Origin: Haematococcus lacustris
Lineage: Eukaryota; Chlorophyta; Chlorophyceae; Chlamydomonadales; Haematococcaceae
Direction: 5' to 3'
NCBI GenBank assembly: GCA_030144725.1
Contig: JASKMD010000006.1
Location: forward strand, 3,682,977-3,746,976
DNA length: 64,000 bases
The notes beneath the pieces are model-generated. The model ran no database searches, was not told the DNA's origin, and worked only from the letters and a program-made list of their open reading frames with translations. This document shows, one piece after another, positions 1 through 10,615 of this stretch. Both the position numbers and the translations under genes were made by a program. Numbering within the stretch: the first letter of the stretch is position 1; each line of letters starts with the position of its first letter.

Positions 1-1432
1 AGCTCTCTCAGCACCCAACGACGCAATTCCCGACGTCCCTCTTCCCTCTTCCACCCCATGTGCATGCGATATCGCTCACAATGTTTGTTGGTCAGTTTGC
101 CCTTGCCCTTGCCCTTGCCCTTGCCCTTGCCCTTGCCCTTGCCCTTGCCCTTGCCCTTGCCCTTGCCCTTGCCCTTGCCCTTGCCCTTGCCCTTGCCCTT
201 GCCCTTGCCCTTGCCCTTGCCCTTGCCCTTGCCCTTGCCCTTGCCCTTGCCCTTGCCCTTGCCCTTGCCCTTGCCCTTGCCCTTGCCCTTGCCCTTGCCC
301 TTGCCCTTGCCCTTGCCCTTGCCCTTGCCCTTGCCCTTGCCCTTGCCCTTGCCCTTGCCCTTGCCCTTGCCCTTGCCCTTGCCCTTGCCCTTGCCCTTGC
401 CCTTGCCCTTGCCCTTGCCCTTGCCCTTGCCCTTGCCCTTGCCCTTGCCCTTGCCCTTGCCCTTGCCCTTGCCCTTGCCCTTGCCCTTGCCCTTGCCCTT
501 GCCCTTGCCCTTGCCCTTGCCCTTGCCCTTGCCCTTGCCCTTGCCCTTGCCCTTGCCCTTGCCCTTGCCCTTGCCCTTGCCCTTGCCCTTGCCCTTGCCC
601 TTGCCCTTGCCCTTGCCCTTGCCCTTGCCCTTGCCCTTGCCCTTGCCCTTGCCCTTGCCCTTGCCCTTGCCCTTGCCCTTGCCCTTGCCCTTGCCCTTGC
701 CCTTGCCCTTGCCCTTGCCCTTGCCCTTGCCCTTGCCCTTGCCCTCCCCTGTTGCTCCTGCCCTTCTGCCTCTACTGCAGCTCTTAGCACAGCAGCCACT
801 GCTGCCGCGGCAATAGCTGCTGCCGCTGCTTGGTGCTCTTCCAACCTGCACAACATCAGCAATAGAGGACTATGAGGCTAGTGACAAGCATGACGGTAGT
901 AGTAGTACAATTGCTGGGTGATGGTGGGGCCAGCACTCACTTTGCAGGTTGGGAGGGCAGTTGCTGCTGCTGCTCATCGGCCACCCGCAGCGTGGCAAAT
1001 CTGTTACTGGTAGTCAGCAACGCTGTGGGGGCTGCAGTGTGTCCCCATTCAGCTGTGACTCGTGTGGCCGAAGTATGCGCGGCTGGCTGCCATGCGCGCT
1101 CTTCATGGTGGGTGTAATGCTCACACAATTCTCCCACAAAGGCTGCCCAGCATGTGGCAGCGGGGGTGTTGTAAACCACTTGCTGGCTCCACCACACCTC
1201 TGCCCCCCCAGTGAGAAGCCCACTCCCCGTTTCTTGTTACCCATAACCTTCACTGGCCTACACATTGGCAAACACAATTACAGCTCAGTTTCTGCATATT
1301 TTTGAATGATTCTTGCGGTTTGTGGTTGCTCGAGAGCCACAGGCATCAATGTATGGATTTTCTTGTGCGAGACTGCGATTCTGCAAATTGCACCTGGCAG
1401 CAATCCGCCGTCGCGGTCACGCCTCCATATCT
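1..1432 (-). mobile_element. Degenerate family A DNA transposon fragment, split by a hexamer array
   Basis: Bases 1-96 match the interior of the complete family A element at about 50075-50165 almost base for base. Bases 1310-1430 match that element's right-hand interior near 52017-52105. On the minus strand, about 1277-1221 encodes a start resembling the element's coiled-coil ORF: a short Cys/Arg stretch, then a KKRGV block, as at 51962. No terminal inverted repeat is present, and similarity stops abruptly near 1430. I infer a decayed copy whose middle was replaced by a (TTGCCC)n expansion. Reading frames across it are not credible genes. Confidence 0.7.
97..744 (+). repeat. (TTGCCC)108 hexanucleotide array
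   Basis: 648 bp of perfect TTGCCC units, exactly 108 copies by position. It starts inside the family A sequence, at the point where the intact element reads GTTTGCCAAAG, so the seed was probably one TTGCC-like word in the transposon. Because the unit is six bases, several frames on both strands stay open and give Leu-Pro, Ala-Leu and Ala-Arg dipeptide ORFs; these are artefacts of the repeat. Confidence 0.97.
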
Positions 1433-1683
1433 GAAGTGTAAGCAAAATACAGGATCAAATAATTCTTCATAATCCGGGTTGATATTGGGTCCTCATCAGG
1501 TCAATCTTACATACATAGCCAGATTTGTATAGTCGCCCTCATTTGCTATCACAATAAGCAGCATACCATGTCTCTCAATACAACGACCTCATTGTTCCGC
1601 AGCAACTCATGCATAGTAAAAAGTTGATACTGTGTACCCAGGGGCTGGAGGGTGCAAATAAGGGGATGGTGCACAGAGTGATG

Positions 1684-2065
1684 TGCTGGCCATATGGGGG
1701 TAGGGCGCCGCGCTGGCCATATGGGGGTAGGGCGCCGCGCTGGCCATGTGAGGGTAGGGCGCCGCGCTGGCCATGTGAGGGTAGGGCGCCGCGCTGGCCA
1801 TATGGGGGTAGGGCGCCGCGCTGGCCATGTGAGGGTAGGGCACCGCGCTGGCCATATGGGGGTAGGGCGCCGCGCTGGCCATGTGGGGATGGGGGTAGGG
1901 CGCCGCGCTGGCTGTGTGAGGGTAGGGCGCCACACTGGTCATGTGAGGGTGAGGGTAGGGCGCCGCACTGGCCATGTGAGGGTAGGGCGCCGCGCTGGCC
2001 ATGTGGGGGTGGGGGTAGGGCAGGGTTGCAGGTAGGGCAGGGTTGCAGGTAGGGTAGGGTTGCAG
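1684..2065 (+). repeat. 27-bp minisatellite
   Basis: About a dozen head-to-tail units of roughly 27 bp, each with CTGGCCATATG or CTGGCCATGTGA followed by GGGTAGGGCGCCGCG. Some units carry an extra GGGGTG. The end decays into shorter GGGTAGGGCAGGGTTGCA units. The 27-bp length keeps several frames open on both strands; no gene is inferred. Confidence 0.95.
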
Positions 2066-2214
2066 GTTGCATGGCGAGAGAAGGGCGCCATGGGAGTGGC
2101 AGGGATGGAGACGCCGCTAGTTGGGCAAGCGACCGGCGTGTAGTAGCCCACAGACGGGTGGTATAAGGGCTCATTGGGTGCAGAGGGGTAGGCAGTGTCA
2201 TGATTGGCAATAGC

Positions 2215-3039
2215 CTAGATGATAGCACGCCTACTAGCAACTAGCAAGCATGTTGCACCACCCACCTCTCCTGCGGCATAGGCAGCCTTGTCATGCCCAT
2301 CCACCAAATCTCGTAGCTCCTTCCACACACCAGTCTTGGCCAACAGGTTAGGCCTCTCCGCCTCCGGAATGTTGGTGAAGCGGTTCAGCCTGCTATGCTC
2401 AAAAATGATGGCACGCTGCAGGTTGGTGATGCGCAAAGAGATCGACCGGGCATTGAACTTGCCCTTGCTCTTGACGTTGCGAGCGTCTGCAATTGTAACA
2501 AGTCATGTTTGTGACATGCATATGGTGCAGATACAAGGATGGGCTGGGTACAACTAATATGGGTAGCAGTAAACATATAGCATCACCTACTTGGCACAAA
2601 GATGGACATGACTGCACACAATAGCTTGGGGGTCTTGTAGTAGGCATCATGAAAGTGCTTCGCCCTGTCAGGTGGTGATCCCAGGACGGCGTCACCAAGA
2701 AATTTCTTCATCACTGCCAGCTGCAAACGGCAGAGACGGCAAGTTGATATCAGTACTGCATAGATTTGATGATATCCACTTGTGCAACTATTGCTCTACA
2801 TGCTTTCTCTTGCCTGGACTGATGTTGGGACGTCCCCGGAGACTGGAAACTTATCCATCAAGAGAAGAGTAGTCATTGCAAGCATTGTAGTGTTTGTCCA
2901 GAAGCAACACCATCCAAGTACCAAGCCCTCTTAGAAATCCAGAAGTCCCTAGGCACTGCAAGATCTCGTCATAAGTAAAAGTCAATTTGAATCTCATATG
3001 ATCTTGCATGGAGAAAAGAAACACAAACCTACCATTCAT
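2215..3039 (-). CDS. Unrecognised minus-strand gene, 3' exons
   Basis: Two exons join cleanly: 2591-2720 (acceptor TTTGCAG, donor GTAGGT) and 2215-2486 (acceptor TTGCAG, stop at 2215). Their reading phases agree (43 codons plus one base, then two bases). The joined tail of about 134 residues is charged and hydrophilic, with an LAVMKKFLG start, an ISLRITNLQ segment and a VWKELRDLVDGHDKAA helix near the end. An upstream exon may lie at 2851-3039, with LTFTYDEILQCLG, but its junction is unclear. I do not recognise the family. Given the transposon-rich surroundings it may belong to a mobile element, but no transposase motif is visible. Confidence 0.5.
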
Positions 3040-3129
3040 CCTAGCTGAGTGCCTGGACTGTTACAGAGCTGCACGCCGCAGCGGGGCGTCGCGGTTTGAC
3101 CTCTTGGAGTTCAGTATACGCGACAAAAA

Positions 3130-3590
3130 GTGACGGTACATTTGTTCGAGCCATTTTACCTGACCTTGTGGGACCTGACCACAGGCATCAATGTATGGAT
3201 AATCTTGTGCGAGACTGCGATTCTGCAAATTGCACCTGGCAGCAATCCGCCGTCGCGGTCACGCCTCCATCTTGGGAGAGGGTCTTGATGCGTGCTAGGA
3301 CGCAGCAGCACTGTTGTGTGCTGACCTGAACATTGCAATGTCCAGTCCAAATGCGAAATTCACGTCGAGCTGGGTCCAGGCTACCTATACTAGTCGCTAA
3401 GATTGCATGCGAGGCTCCAGAACACGTCGCGTCTTGGGGGCCAGCCACCCGGCAAACCGCTGGGGCTGGCTACACTCTAGTCAGGCCATCGCCAGCTCAT
3501 CGCACCAATCGGCGACCTCATCCGTGCAGAAATGAGTTAGATGTTATCTCTTGAGCCATGGGGGTGCAGCCAATGGCGGGGGTGACCAGC
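3130..3590 (+). mobile_element. Family A transposon, solo right end
   Basis: Aligns with the right end of the complete element (about 52025-52436). It ends with the same terminal inverted repeat, GGGGTGCAGCCAATGGCGG...GTGACC, closing at 3590. It lacks the transposase region and a matching left end in cis. Confidence 0.85.
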
Positions 3591-3603
3591 AGTCGCAAAT
3601 ATT

Positions 3604-3788
3604 ACCTGCGAGGCTCCAGAACACGTCGCATGTTGGGGGCCAGCCACCCGGCAAACCGCTAGGGTTGGCTGCACTCTAGTCAGGCCATCGCTAGCTCATC
3701 GCACCAATCGGCGACCTCATCCGTGCAGAAATGAGTTAGATGTTATCTCTTGAGCCATGGGGGTGCAGCCAATGGCGGGGGTGACCAC
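3604..3788 (+). mobile_element. Second, tandem copy of the family A right end
   Basis: About 184 bp that repeat 3407-3590 nearly perfectly (few substitutions) and again end in GTGACC at 3788. The direct tandem arrangement suggests unequal exchange or aberrant transposition at the right end. Confidence 0.88.
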
Positions 3789-4314
3789 CTTGCTAAAGCC
3801 CAATCACTTGCAGAGGTGCACAAACACAACCAGCCTCAAGAGCTGCTCAATTTCATTTTGCCAGCGACGGCAGCGGCAGCAGTATCGTGACTATGCGCAA
3901 GGCGCGGGGTGGTCGGCGGTCGCTGTTACCACTGCTGCTGCTGCTGCTGCTGTTGGGCCGACTGTCATCGGACGACGAATTTATTGCAATGGGCGCACGC
4001 AGGGAAATGAGCGGAAATGTTGGTCAAAATTTGAACACCTCGCCTCGCCTCGCCTGTCTCGCAGCATTGAAATCGCAAAATTCAAAAACGCCACATGCAG
4101 CCACATGGAGCCTCGCCTCGCCTCGCCTCGCCCCATTGTAATCGCGGCCTTACGTGACACGATTCGCACGCTGTTGTGTCGCAGGGACAGCGCACAAGCC
4201 ATACCAGCACTATCGAGCAAATTACCAGCACTAGCACTAGCACTAGAACACATGTCGGGGGCAAATTACTAGCACTAGCACTAGAACACATATCAGAAAT
4301 TCAAATTTTTGAAA
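3789..4314. other. Intergenic low-complexity stretch
   Basis: Contains a short CTG run (3934-3955), CCTCG repeats (4039-4133) and a CACTAG repeat (4205-4290). The open frames here follow these repeats and show no recognisable protein. Confidence 0.6.
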
Positions 4315-4321
4315 AGCTGAG

Positions 4322-4554
4322 CCGCTGAGCGCGATTGCTATTCGCCGATCACAGCCCCACTAAGCAGGCCAATCCCGGCACAATGCGACCAGAACTCCCA
4401 ACACCCTCGCCCGCCCCGGCACAGGTGCACATCAGCCCGAGCAGCCCGCTAGCATCGCTCTGGTGAGCTGCACCGCCCTGCGCAAGAATCGCTGAAAAAC
4501 TCCTAAAGATTAGTCAGATAGTTATCAGGGGTGCAGCCAATGGCGGGGGTGACC
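4322..4554 (-). mobile_element. Family A transposon, left end in reverse orientation
   Basis: This is the reverse complement of the complete element's left end (49460-49680). The segment ATAGTTATCAGGGGTGCAGC runs into the terminal repeat and closes with GTGACC at 4554. Its outer edge faces the same way as the right ends at 3590 and 3788, so it cannot be their partner. Confidence 0.85.
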
Positions 4555-4820
4555 TTGTAAGATCTTTCCTTGCCAAACCAAGCGGGCAGTCACAGTCACG
4601 GTGCAGGGCACAGTCTAGGCTGGTGTTAATGACCACGCATACAATGCGAATGCACCTGAGGTCTCTCACATCTGCGACACATTTGATCACCCCCTGTTGA
4701 GCGACAGCGGGACTGCATCGTGCCGCCTGGCTTCGCCCCTGCCATCCCCGTTAGCCAGCGAAGCCCGCAAAAGGTGACGCTGACACTTCTCTTGTCAAGA
4801 TCAATTTGTCAAGATCACAA

Positions 4821-5880
4821 CCAGTGATGGGTAATACAAGATACGTCTATCAATACCGATACGTATTTTTGTATAATATAAAAATACACGTACCGTACTC
4901 TCCCTTCTGATTCCCTATCCCGAATCGTTTTTTGTCCTTCGGGAAACCGGGAATGATTAAACAATGTTATTTTTTGGTCGTTTGGGAAGTAGTCAAACAA
5001 TCAGTTGACCTTGACGAAAGAGCCAGCAATGAACCAGTCTGTGGTCCGGGGTATCCGCTCCGCCGACGCAGCTGGTAATCTGCACCGCGAGCTCCTTATG
5101 CACGATGAAAACCGCTTCCAAATGTCTCTCAACCGTCAAGCGGCGATTATTGAGAAGCGACTACCCGACTAACTTTGGGCCTTCTCCACGCCTCAATTAT
5201 GCCGCGTCGCCCAGCACACCTCCTGCTCTCGCACGCACCAGCAAGGCGCATGAGAACTGGTGGCATCCAGCTAGGATTCAGCCCACCCTGCAAGGGGGAG
5301 GCGGGCCAGGCTGGGGTGAACGGCTGGTGCGGCGGGCCAGGCCGGGGTGGCAACTAGGGTGGCTGCTTTGCCCCGGGCAAGGTCTAGGGAGGTGGGCCTG
5401 GCTGGAGCAAAGGCTGGGGTTACAGGACAGGCAAGGGTGGCAACCAGGCTGGCAATTATGGCGAGGGGGGAGGCGGCCGCTCACACACGGGTAGCCGGCC
5501 AAGGCGGGGTTCTTGCTCTTGCCAAGGCAGCAGCATGGGTGGCTGCAGAAGCACACAAGTCTGAATACTCCAAGGCAAATGATGAGATATGCCGCCACTG
5601 CCAGCAGACCACGACGTTATAAGCGAGGTTGAGTGCCCCATGTGACGTGGTCAGGTGATAAGGATTGATGCGAGATAATAGTCGTGGGAGGGTCGATTAT
5701 TTCTATGCACGAAGACGTTCTCAAAACTAACTTTCGACGTACTTTGGCCATCGGGGAATTTGAAACACTAAACAGTATGGCTCGGGAATAATACTTTAAG
5801 CATACTTTCCGAGGCCTCGGGAATCATAAGGGAGAGTACGGTATCGTATTAAAAACTACAATTGCCGGCCGGCAACTTGC
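4821..5880. mobile_element. DNA transposon remnant with hAT-like terminus and inverted arms
   Basis: Begins CCAGTGATGGGTAATAC, which resembles the CAGTG/CAGGG...GGG termini of hAT elements. About 26 bp at 4890-4915 recur inverted at 5818-5843 (24 or so matches), giving a subterminal inverted repeat. In between, an ATG at 5031 opens a 47-codon helical ORF with HRELLMHDENRFQ. Further on (5500-5640) is a sequence shared with 40565-40800 and, inverted, with 41060-41260. No intact transposase is present. The assignment to hAT rests only on the terminus. Confidence 0.5.
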
Positions 5881-6465
5881 GTGGGTGCCTTCGAAGCAGC
5901 TGCTGATTCAGAACATTACAATTTGTCGCCTTTCATTACAAATTTTTACACCCACGGGTCCGGACGGTCTTTTACGGTATGGGCCAGCTGGGACCCACCT
6001 GGCCTTCCATCACAAGCCTGTCTACAAAAGAGCCATAGTCCAGGATTGACAATCATACTTCAGCAGCTCTGTATCCACGTGCCACTCCATGCTCTAGGGC
6101 CAGACTTGCAAGCTGCATCCCAGCACATACGGGATGGATGGCGCTGACCTATGCAGCACATGCAGGTTGCCGAGTATGTCCTAGAGAAGCTCTAGGCCCC
6201 CAGCAAGACGAGAAGACTGATCAGGCACACAGGAGCAGGCTGGCTGGCTGGCTGGCTGGAGAATGGTCCAGGGCTGTTCAAGAGTTTAAGGGGCCAGGGC
6301 TGTTCTAGGTACTAGGCTACCAACAGCTCGAATTACAGATAACGCAGCTCCTAGTAGCAGGGGAATGCGCTGATGCCTCCTGTAAGCCAGCGGCCCTGTT
6401 CTGGCAGAGCTGCCACTGGGCCCAGCAAGCCCTGTGGCTGCGGTGGCACCTGGCCAGGCTGCTGC

Positions 6466-8262
6466 TCAGGCACGTCCCACACGCTTCTTGACTGCAGTGG
6501 CTTTTGGGGCTGCAGCTTCCACAGCGGGGGCAGCCAAAGCAGCGCTTTGCTTTAGCGCCTTCATCTTCTTGACCACCACCATCTTGCGCATAATGAAGCT
6601 GCACAGGGCAGGAATTGCAGTAACGCATTGCACAGGCCCTCCTTCAGGCATTGCAAGTGATAGACTGCTGGTGGCGGGGTCACCAGGTCAAGGTGCTTTT
6701 CAGTATCAGAAGGTAGCACCATGCAGGTATGGGGCTGGATATGCTTTTGATACAGCAAGGCGGGGCAGAGGTGTGGTGAGCGGCAAAGGTGGTCTAAACT
6801 GGCATAGGGCCCTGCTTCACTGATGGCTGCAGACTATCCCTGCACTCCCTGCTACACATAGCACATGCGCGGTAAGAGTAAGACTCAAATTTGGGGTATA
6901 GCAGGCATAATCCGATCATGAGACAGAGTAAGCTGTGTGGGTCACTAGGCACTAAGGGCCGCAGCCTCCTCACTTGTGAATGCAGAAGGCGGTGCCCCCA
7001 GCCGTGATGAGCAAGCCCACATCCAGCACGAGCTCCAGCGCTGTCATGGTCCCCAGCCAGTGCGCTGCGCAGGGCATGGCAGGACGCCTGACTGGATTTG
7101 GTGAAGGCGCAGTCCAGGAGATGGCGAGCACAGCTCCACACAGGCCAGCAGTGCAGCAAGGACTTGTCGCTGCTCCTAGTCTGTGCCGCGCCCTGAATGC
7201 CATGCTGCTGGCTGACACTGCCATACAGCATCTTTCCCCAGTACACTGAAGGGGAACCATCGCAGTATGTGAACATGCGTGGGATGCTGCAGAGCATACG
7301 GGCTATGCACGCTAGGTGCATGCCTGACCCAACTCAATCATGGTCGCTGAAACCCTTGCCCCACCCCCCTCCCATGCCTTTGCCTCTGCCCCTGCTTCCA
7401 GCCCTGCCACTGACCTCCCTGCCAGCCGTGCTCCTCATGCAGCACCTTCCACAACCGCCGAGGGTATTGTTGCTGTGGGGTGTTCATGTTGTGATACTTG
7501 TACATCAGCGCGATGTGCTGCACAGGCAAGCAGGCAGCACGTTGCTGCTCTACCCACTCATGCATTCCAGCTGCAACCAGGCGGCTAGGTGGTCGCTGGC
7601 CCCAACATGGGAGCCAGCTGCTGCAATCTCACGTAAGCATGAGGCAGGCCTGTGCTGGTCCGGTGTGGATGCTGTGCAGGCCAGGCCAGGCTGAACACAG
7701 CACAGCCATCCCAGGCAAAGTCGAGGTAGCAGGGCAATGGTGAGCAAAGGAGGCTGGCATGGTAGCCTTACTGCTGCAGTCTTACTGTTAGGCGCACTTA
7801 CTGCTCCTGTCAAGAAGATCATGAAAACGTTGGTGATCTTGATGCCTGTCAGTGACTCACGGCTGGTGCCCGGGGCAGCTGCGGGCATGCAGGTGCATGA
7901 CAGATTGCTTGTCGTGTTGTGCAATTGTAGGCTTCAAGGGTTGAAGAAGGCGCAGCAGCACATAAGGCAAGTCACCCTTAAGCTGAAGAGCTGGATGATG
8001 CAGTAAACATCATGCAAGCATGCATTGCTGAACATCTTACAGAATGTCCACACCAGGAGTGCCATCAAATAAAGACCCCCAAAGGTGAAAGGTGGAAGCT
8101 CTGGGTAGAATCCTGCAGCGCGGGGTCAACTAGAGTGTGTAGACCCGGCTACCTAAGATGCAATTGCTCATTTTGCTCAGCGGCTGCTATACCAAGGTAA
8201 TAGTAGGGCATCATCGCCCATGCAATCTTGCCCACGATGAAGATGGACTGCGGAGGCGAGGC
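6466..8262 (-). CDS. Predicted polytopic membrane protein, unrecognised
   Basis: Several minus-strand segments read as exons of a membrane protein, in gene order from high to low coordinates. They are about 8160-8255 (FIVGKIAWAMMPYYYLGIAA), 8030-8105 (FGGLYLMALLVWTFCKMF), 7925-7985 (LKGDLPYVLLRLLQP), 7745-7860 (IKITNVFMIFLTGAVSAPN), 7440-7530 (HIALMYKYHNMNTPQQQYP), 6975-7060 (MTALELVLDVGLLITAGG) and a Lys/Ala-rich C-terminus near 6466-6600 ending KKRVGRA. Hydrophobic runs alternate with polar loops and the tail is basic. Exon junctions were not all resolved and I do not recognise the family. The opposite strand shows no comparable coding signal. Confidence 0.45.
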
Positions 8263-9630
8263 AATTAGCGGCCAAGTTACATGCAGGCCATGCTGGTCCG
8301 TTGACCTGGTATGCACCGCACCGTTATGTGCAACAGCAGCCATCCGGCTGCTCGCCAGATTGGCATGCCTTTGTATGCTGTACATGCAGCGCCCGCGCAA
8401 TTCTCGTCAAACCGCTCCTTGCCAAATGTTATGCCGGAGGTTTCAGGACAGTAACCCACCACTCTCAACCTGCTCACGGTACTGGTGATCAGACCCATCA
8501 GTCCCCTGAGGTCGGGTCATGGCAGACCTTGGAGCTTCTGTCAGCCAACGTTACAGTGCGATAATGGTTCAATAAGTAGCGCGCAACGCAATGGAACAGC
8601 ATCGTGAGCCGCATCTACGGACATCACACATCGGACACTTTGAACGCGGTCGCATTGCAGCTCATTGCTTGGCATGGCTGTTGAAGCTTCACTATATATA
8701 TTGTACCCACCTCTTGCGTCCATCCTTTCTGCGGCCCGGGGTGGGGTCCCCGCATACCTAGCGAGGGAAGACAGGCCACGGGTCCCAGCAGGTCAGTGCA
8801 CCTGGTTAGCCTATTCATCCAGCAACAGGTCTACGTAGCCGACAAGGTCTGTGCATGGTGTCGGGCCATGCCTTGCAGGCGGACGGACCCATGCAGGCAG
8901 ACTCCCAGCTCTGCACCCCACTCAAACACACCACACTGAAACCACAGTCACTGTCAGGCAGACATCATGCAGCAGCAAGCAGCAAATCAAGGCAAAGGGC
9001 GCGCCACACGTAAACAAAAGGGAACCTGCCAAGGTACTGATGGTGTGGTCTTAATGGATGCCTGTCTCAGTGCGCATGCCCAACCCTGCCTAATGCCCAG
9101 CCCCTCTATTGCTCATGCATCAACAAGCAGTGTCTAGCGGTGTAGCTCAACCTCCCACTCAGCCCTGTTCCCCTGAGGCCACTGCTTTGCAGCTTGTCGC
9201 CATATGTCTGTGGCACTACACCCATATCCTGCATGGCACCCCCGCAGGGCCCAGCACTGCGGCACCTGGTCATGGGTGCAGCACTCTACGCTGTGTCACG
9301 GCTGGCAGCAACCCTGGTAAGTCCACCCAGCTGCCTGCACGGGGCAGGGCAGGGCAGGGCAAGGCAGGGCGGGGCGGGGTTTCCCTCCCCATCTTAGCCC
9401 CACCTTTACCCTGCACATGGCCCCTTGTGTTCATGTGCCTTCCACCTGTTCATCTGTCTGCACATTTCAGCAACTTGCCTCATTAGTGAGGCGGGGGTGA
9501 GACAGCAGCAGCAGCAAGAACAGCAGAAGGCTACAGGACGGTGCTGTGTGCAGCAGCTGCAGCCGGATCAGCACAGAGCCAGGCTCAGGGGCGCGTGTGC
9601 ACTAGCAGTGGTGGACGTGGTGAAGCAAGG
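8263..9630. other. Intergenic stretch, no firm gene
   Basis: No protein family is recognised. A possible plus-strand terminal exon lies at 9247-9319, after CCCCGCAG and before GTAAGT; it reads LRHLVMGAALYAVSRLAATL. A GGGCA run occupies 9341-9380. Otherwise nothing notable. Confidence 0.4.
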
Positions 9631-9631
9631 C

Positions 9632-10577
9632 ATGCTGCAAGTCAAGCAACCCAGGCCCCACTGGCTGCTGCCGCAGGTCCGTGGCGCCTGGCAGCACTGG
9701 CGGGGCCCTCAGCTCAGCCCAGGGGCGCCCAGCCTAGTGTGGCTGCGCAGCGACCTGCGGCTGCAGGACCACGAGCCCCTGCGGCACGCCTGCCTGCAGG
9801 GCGGCCCGGTGCTGCTGGTGTACTGCTTTGACCCCCGGGACTACAGTAAGGTGTACAGGCCAGCGGGGCTGCGGGGCACAAGTGTAGAGGGCAGGGGTGG
9901 AGGGCGTGTGGCGGTGAGGGCGTGTGTGTGGATCGGGGGCCTAGGGGGGCAGAGGCCAGCGGGCTGCGGGTGCAAGGTGCAGGGGGCAGGGGTGGGGTGC
10001 GTGGGCGGGAGTGGGGGTAGGGGTGAAGGTGGGTTGGGGAGGGCTTGGGGAGGGAGTGGAGGGCGTGTGTTATGGAGGGCGTGTCTTGGGGAGGGGGTGT
10101 GTCTGCAAGGGGGTGGGGTGGGGAGGGGATGGAGAGTGCAATTGTAGGAGGGGGCTGGGGTGTGCGGAGGGTGTGGGAGCAAAGGGGAGGGCTGGGGCGG
10201 TTGGCAAGAGTCGAGGATAGAGGAACACCCGCCTGCTCCTGCCTCTTGTGTGAGGCTCAGCTGCAGGCCTCACCACCTTGGCTGCTGCCCCTCCACCTGG
10301 CAGCGATTGTACACATGCGTGCCAGCACCTCCTTGCACAGCTGCCCACTGCCTGAGCTGCTGCTGCTCCAGCTATGCAGCAGACCACCCTGGGAAGTGGT
10401 GATGGCACTACTGATGCCGCTGCCCTCCATCGCCTCGGCTAGTGCACATGGCACATACGCCAGCAGTAGTGGTGTGAGGGCGTGCATGGTGACCTGCACT
10501 GCTGTTGCTGACACCGCCGCCGTTGCTGCTCCCGCAGCCGCTCCTAATGCTCCAAGTGGTGCTGCTGCTGCTGCTGC

Positions 10578-10615
<38 letters not shown>

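Noticed and set aside
58..875. Long Leu-Pro, Ala-Leu and Ala-Arg ORFs on both strands
   Set aside because: They follow entirely from the six-base TTGCCC repeat; a hexamer without stops keeps frames open on both strands.
9247..9319. First exon of the CRY-DASH-like gene
   Set aside because: Splicing to the next acceptor meets a stop after a few codons; it fits better as an unassigned terminal exon or chance.
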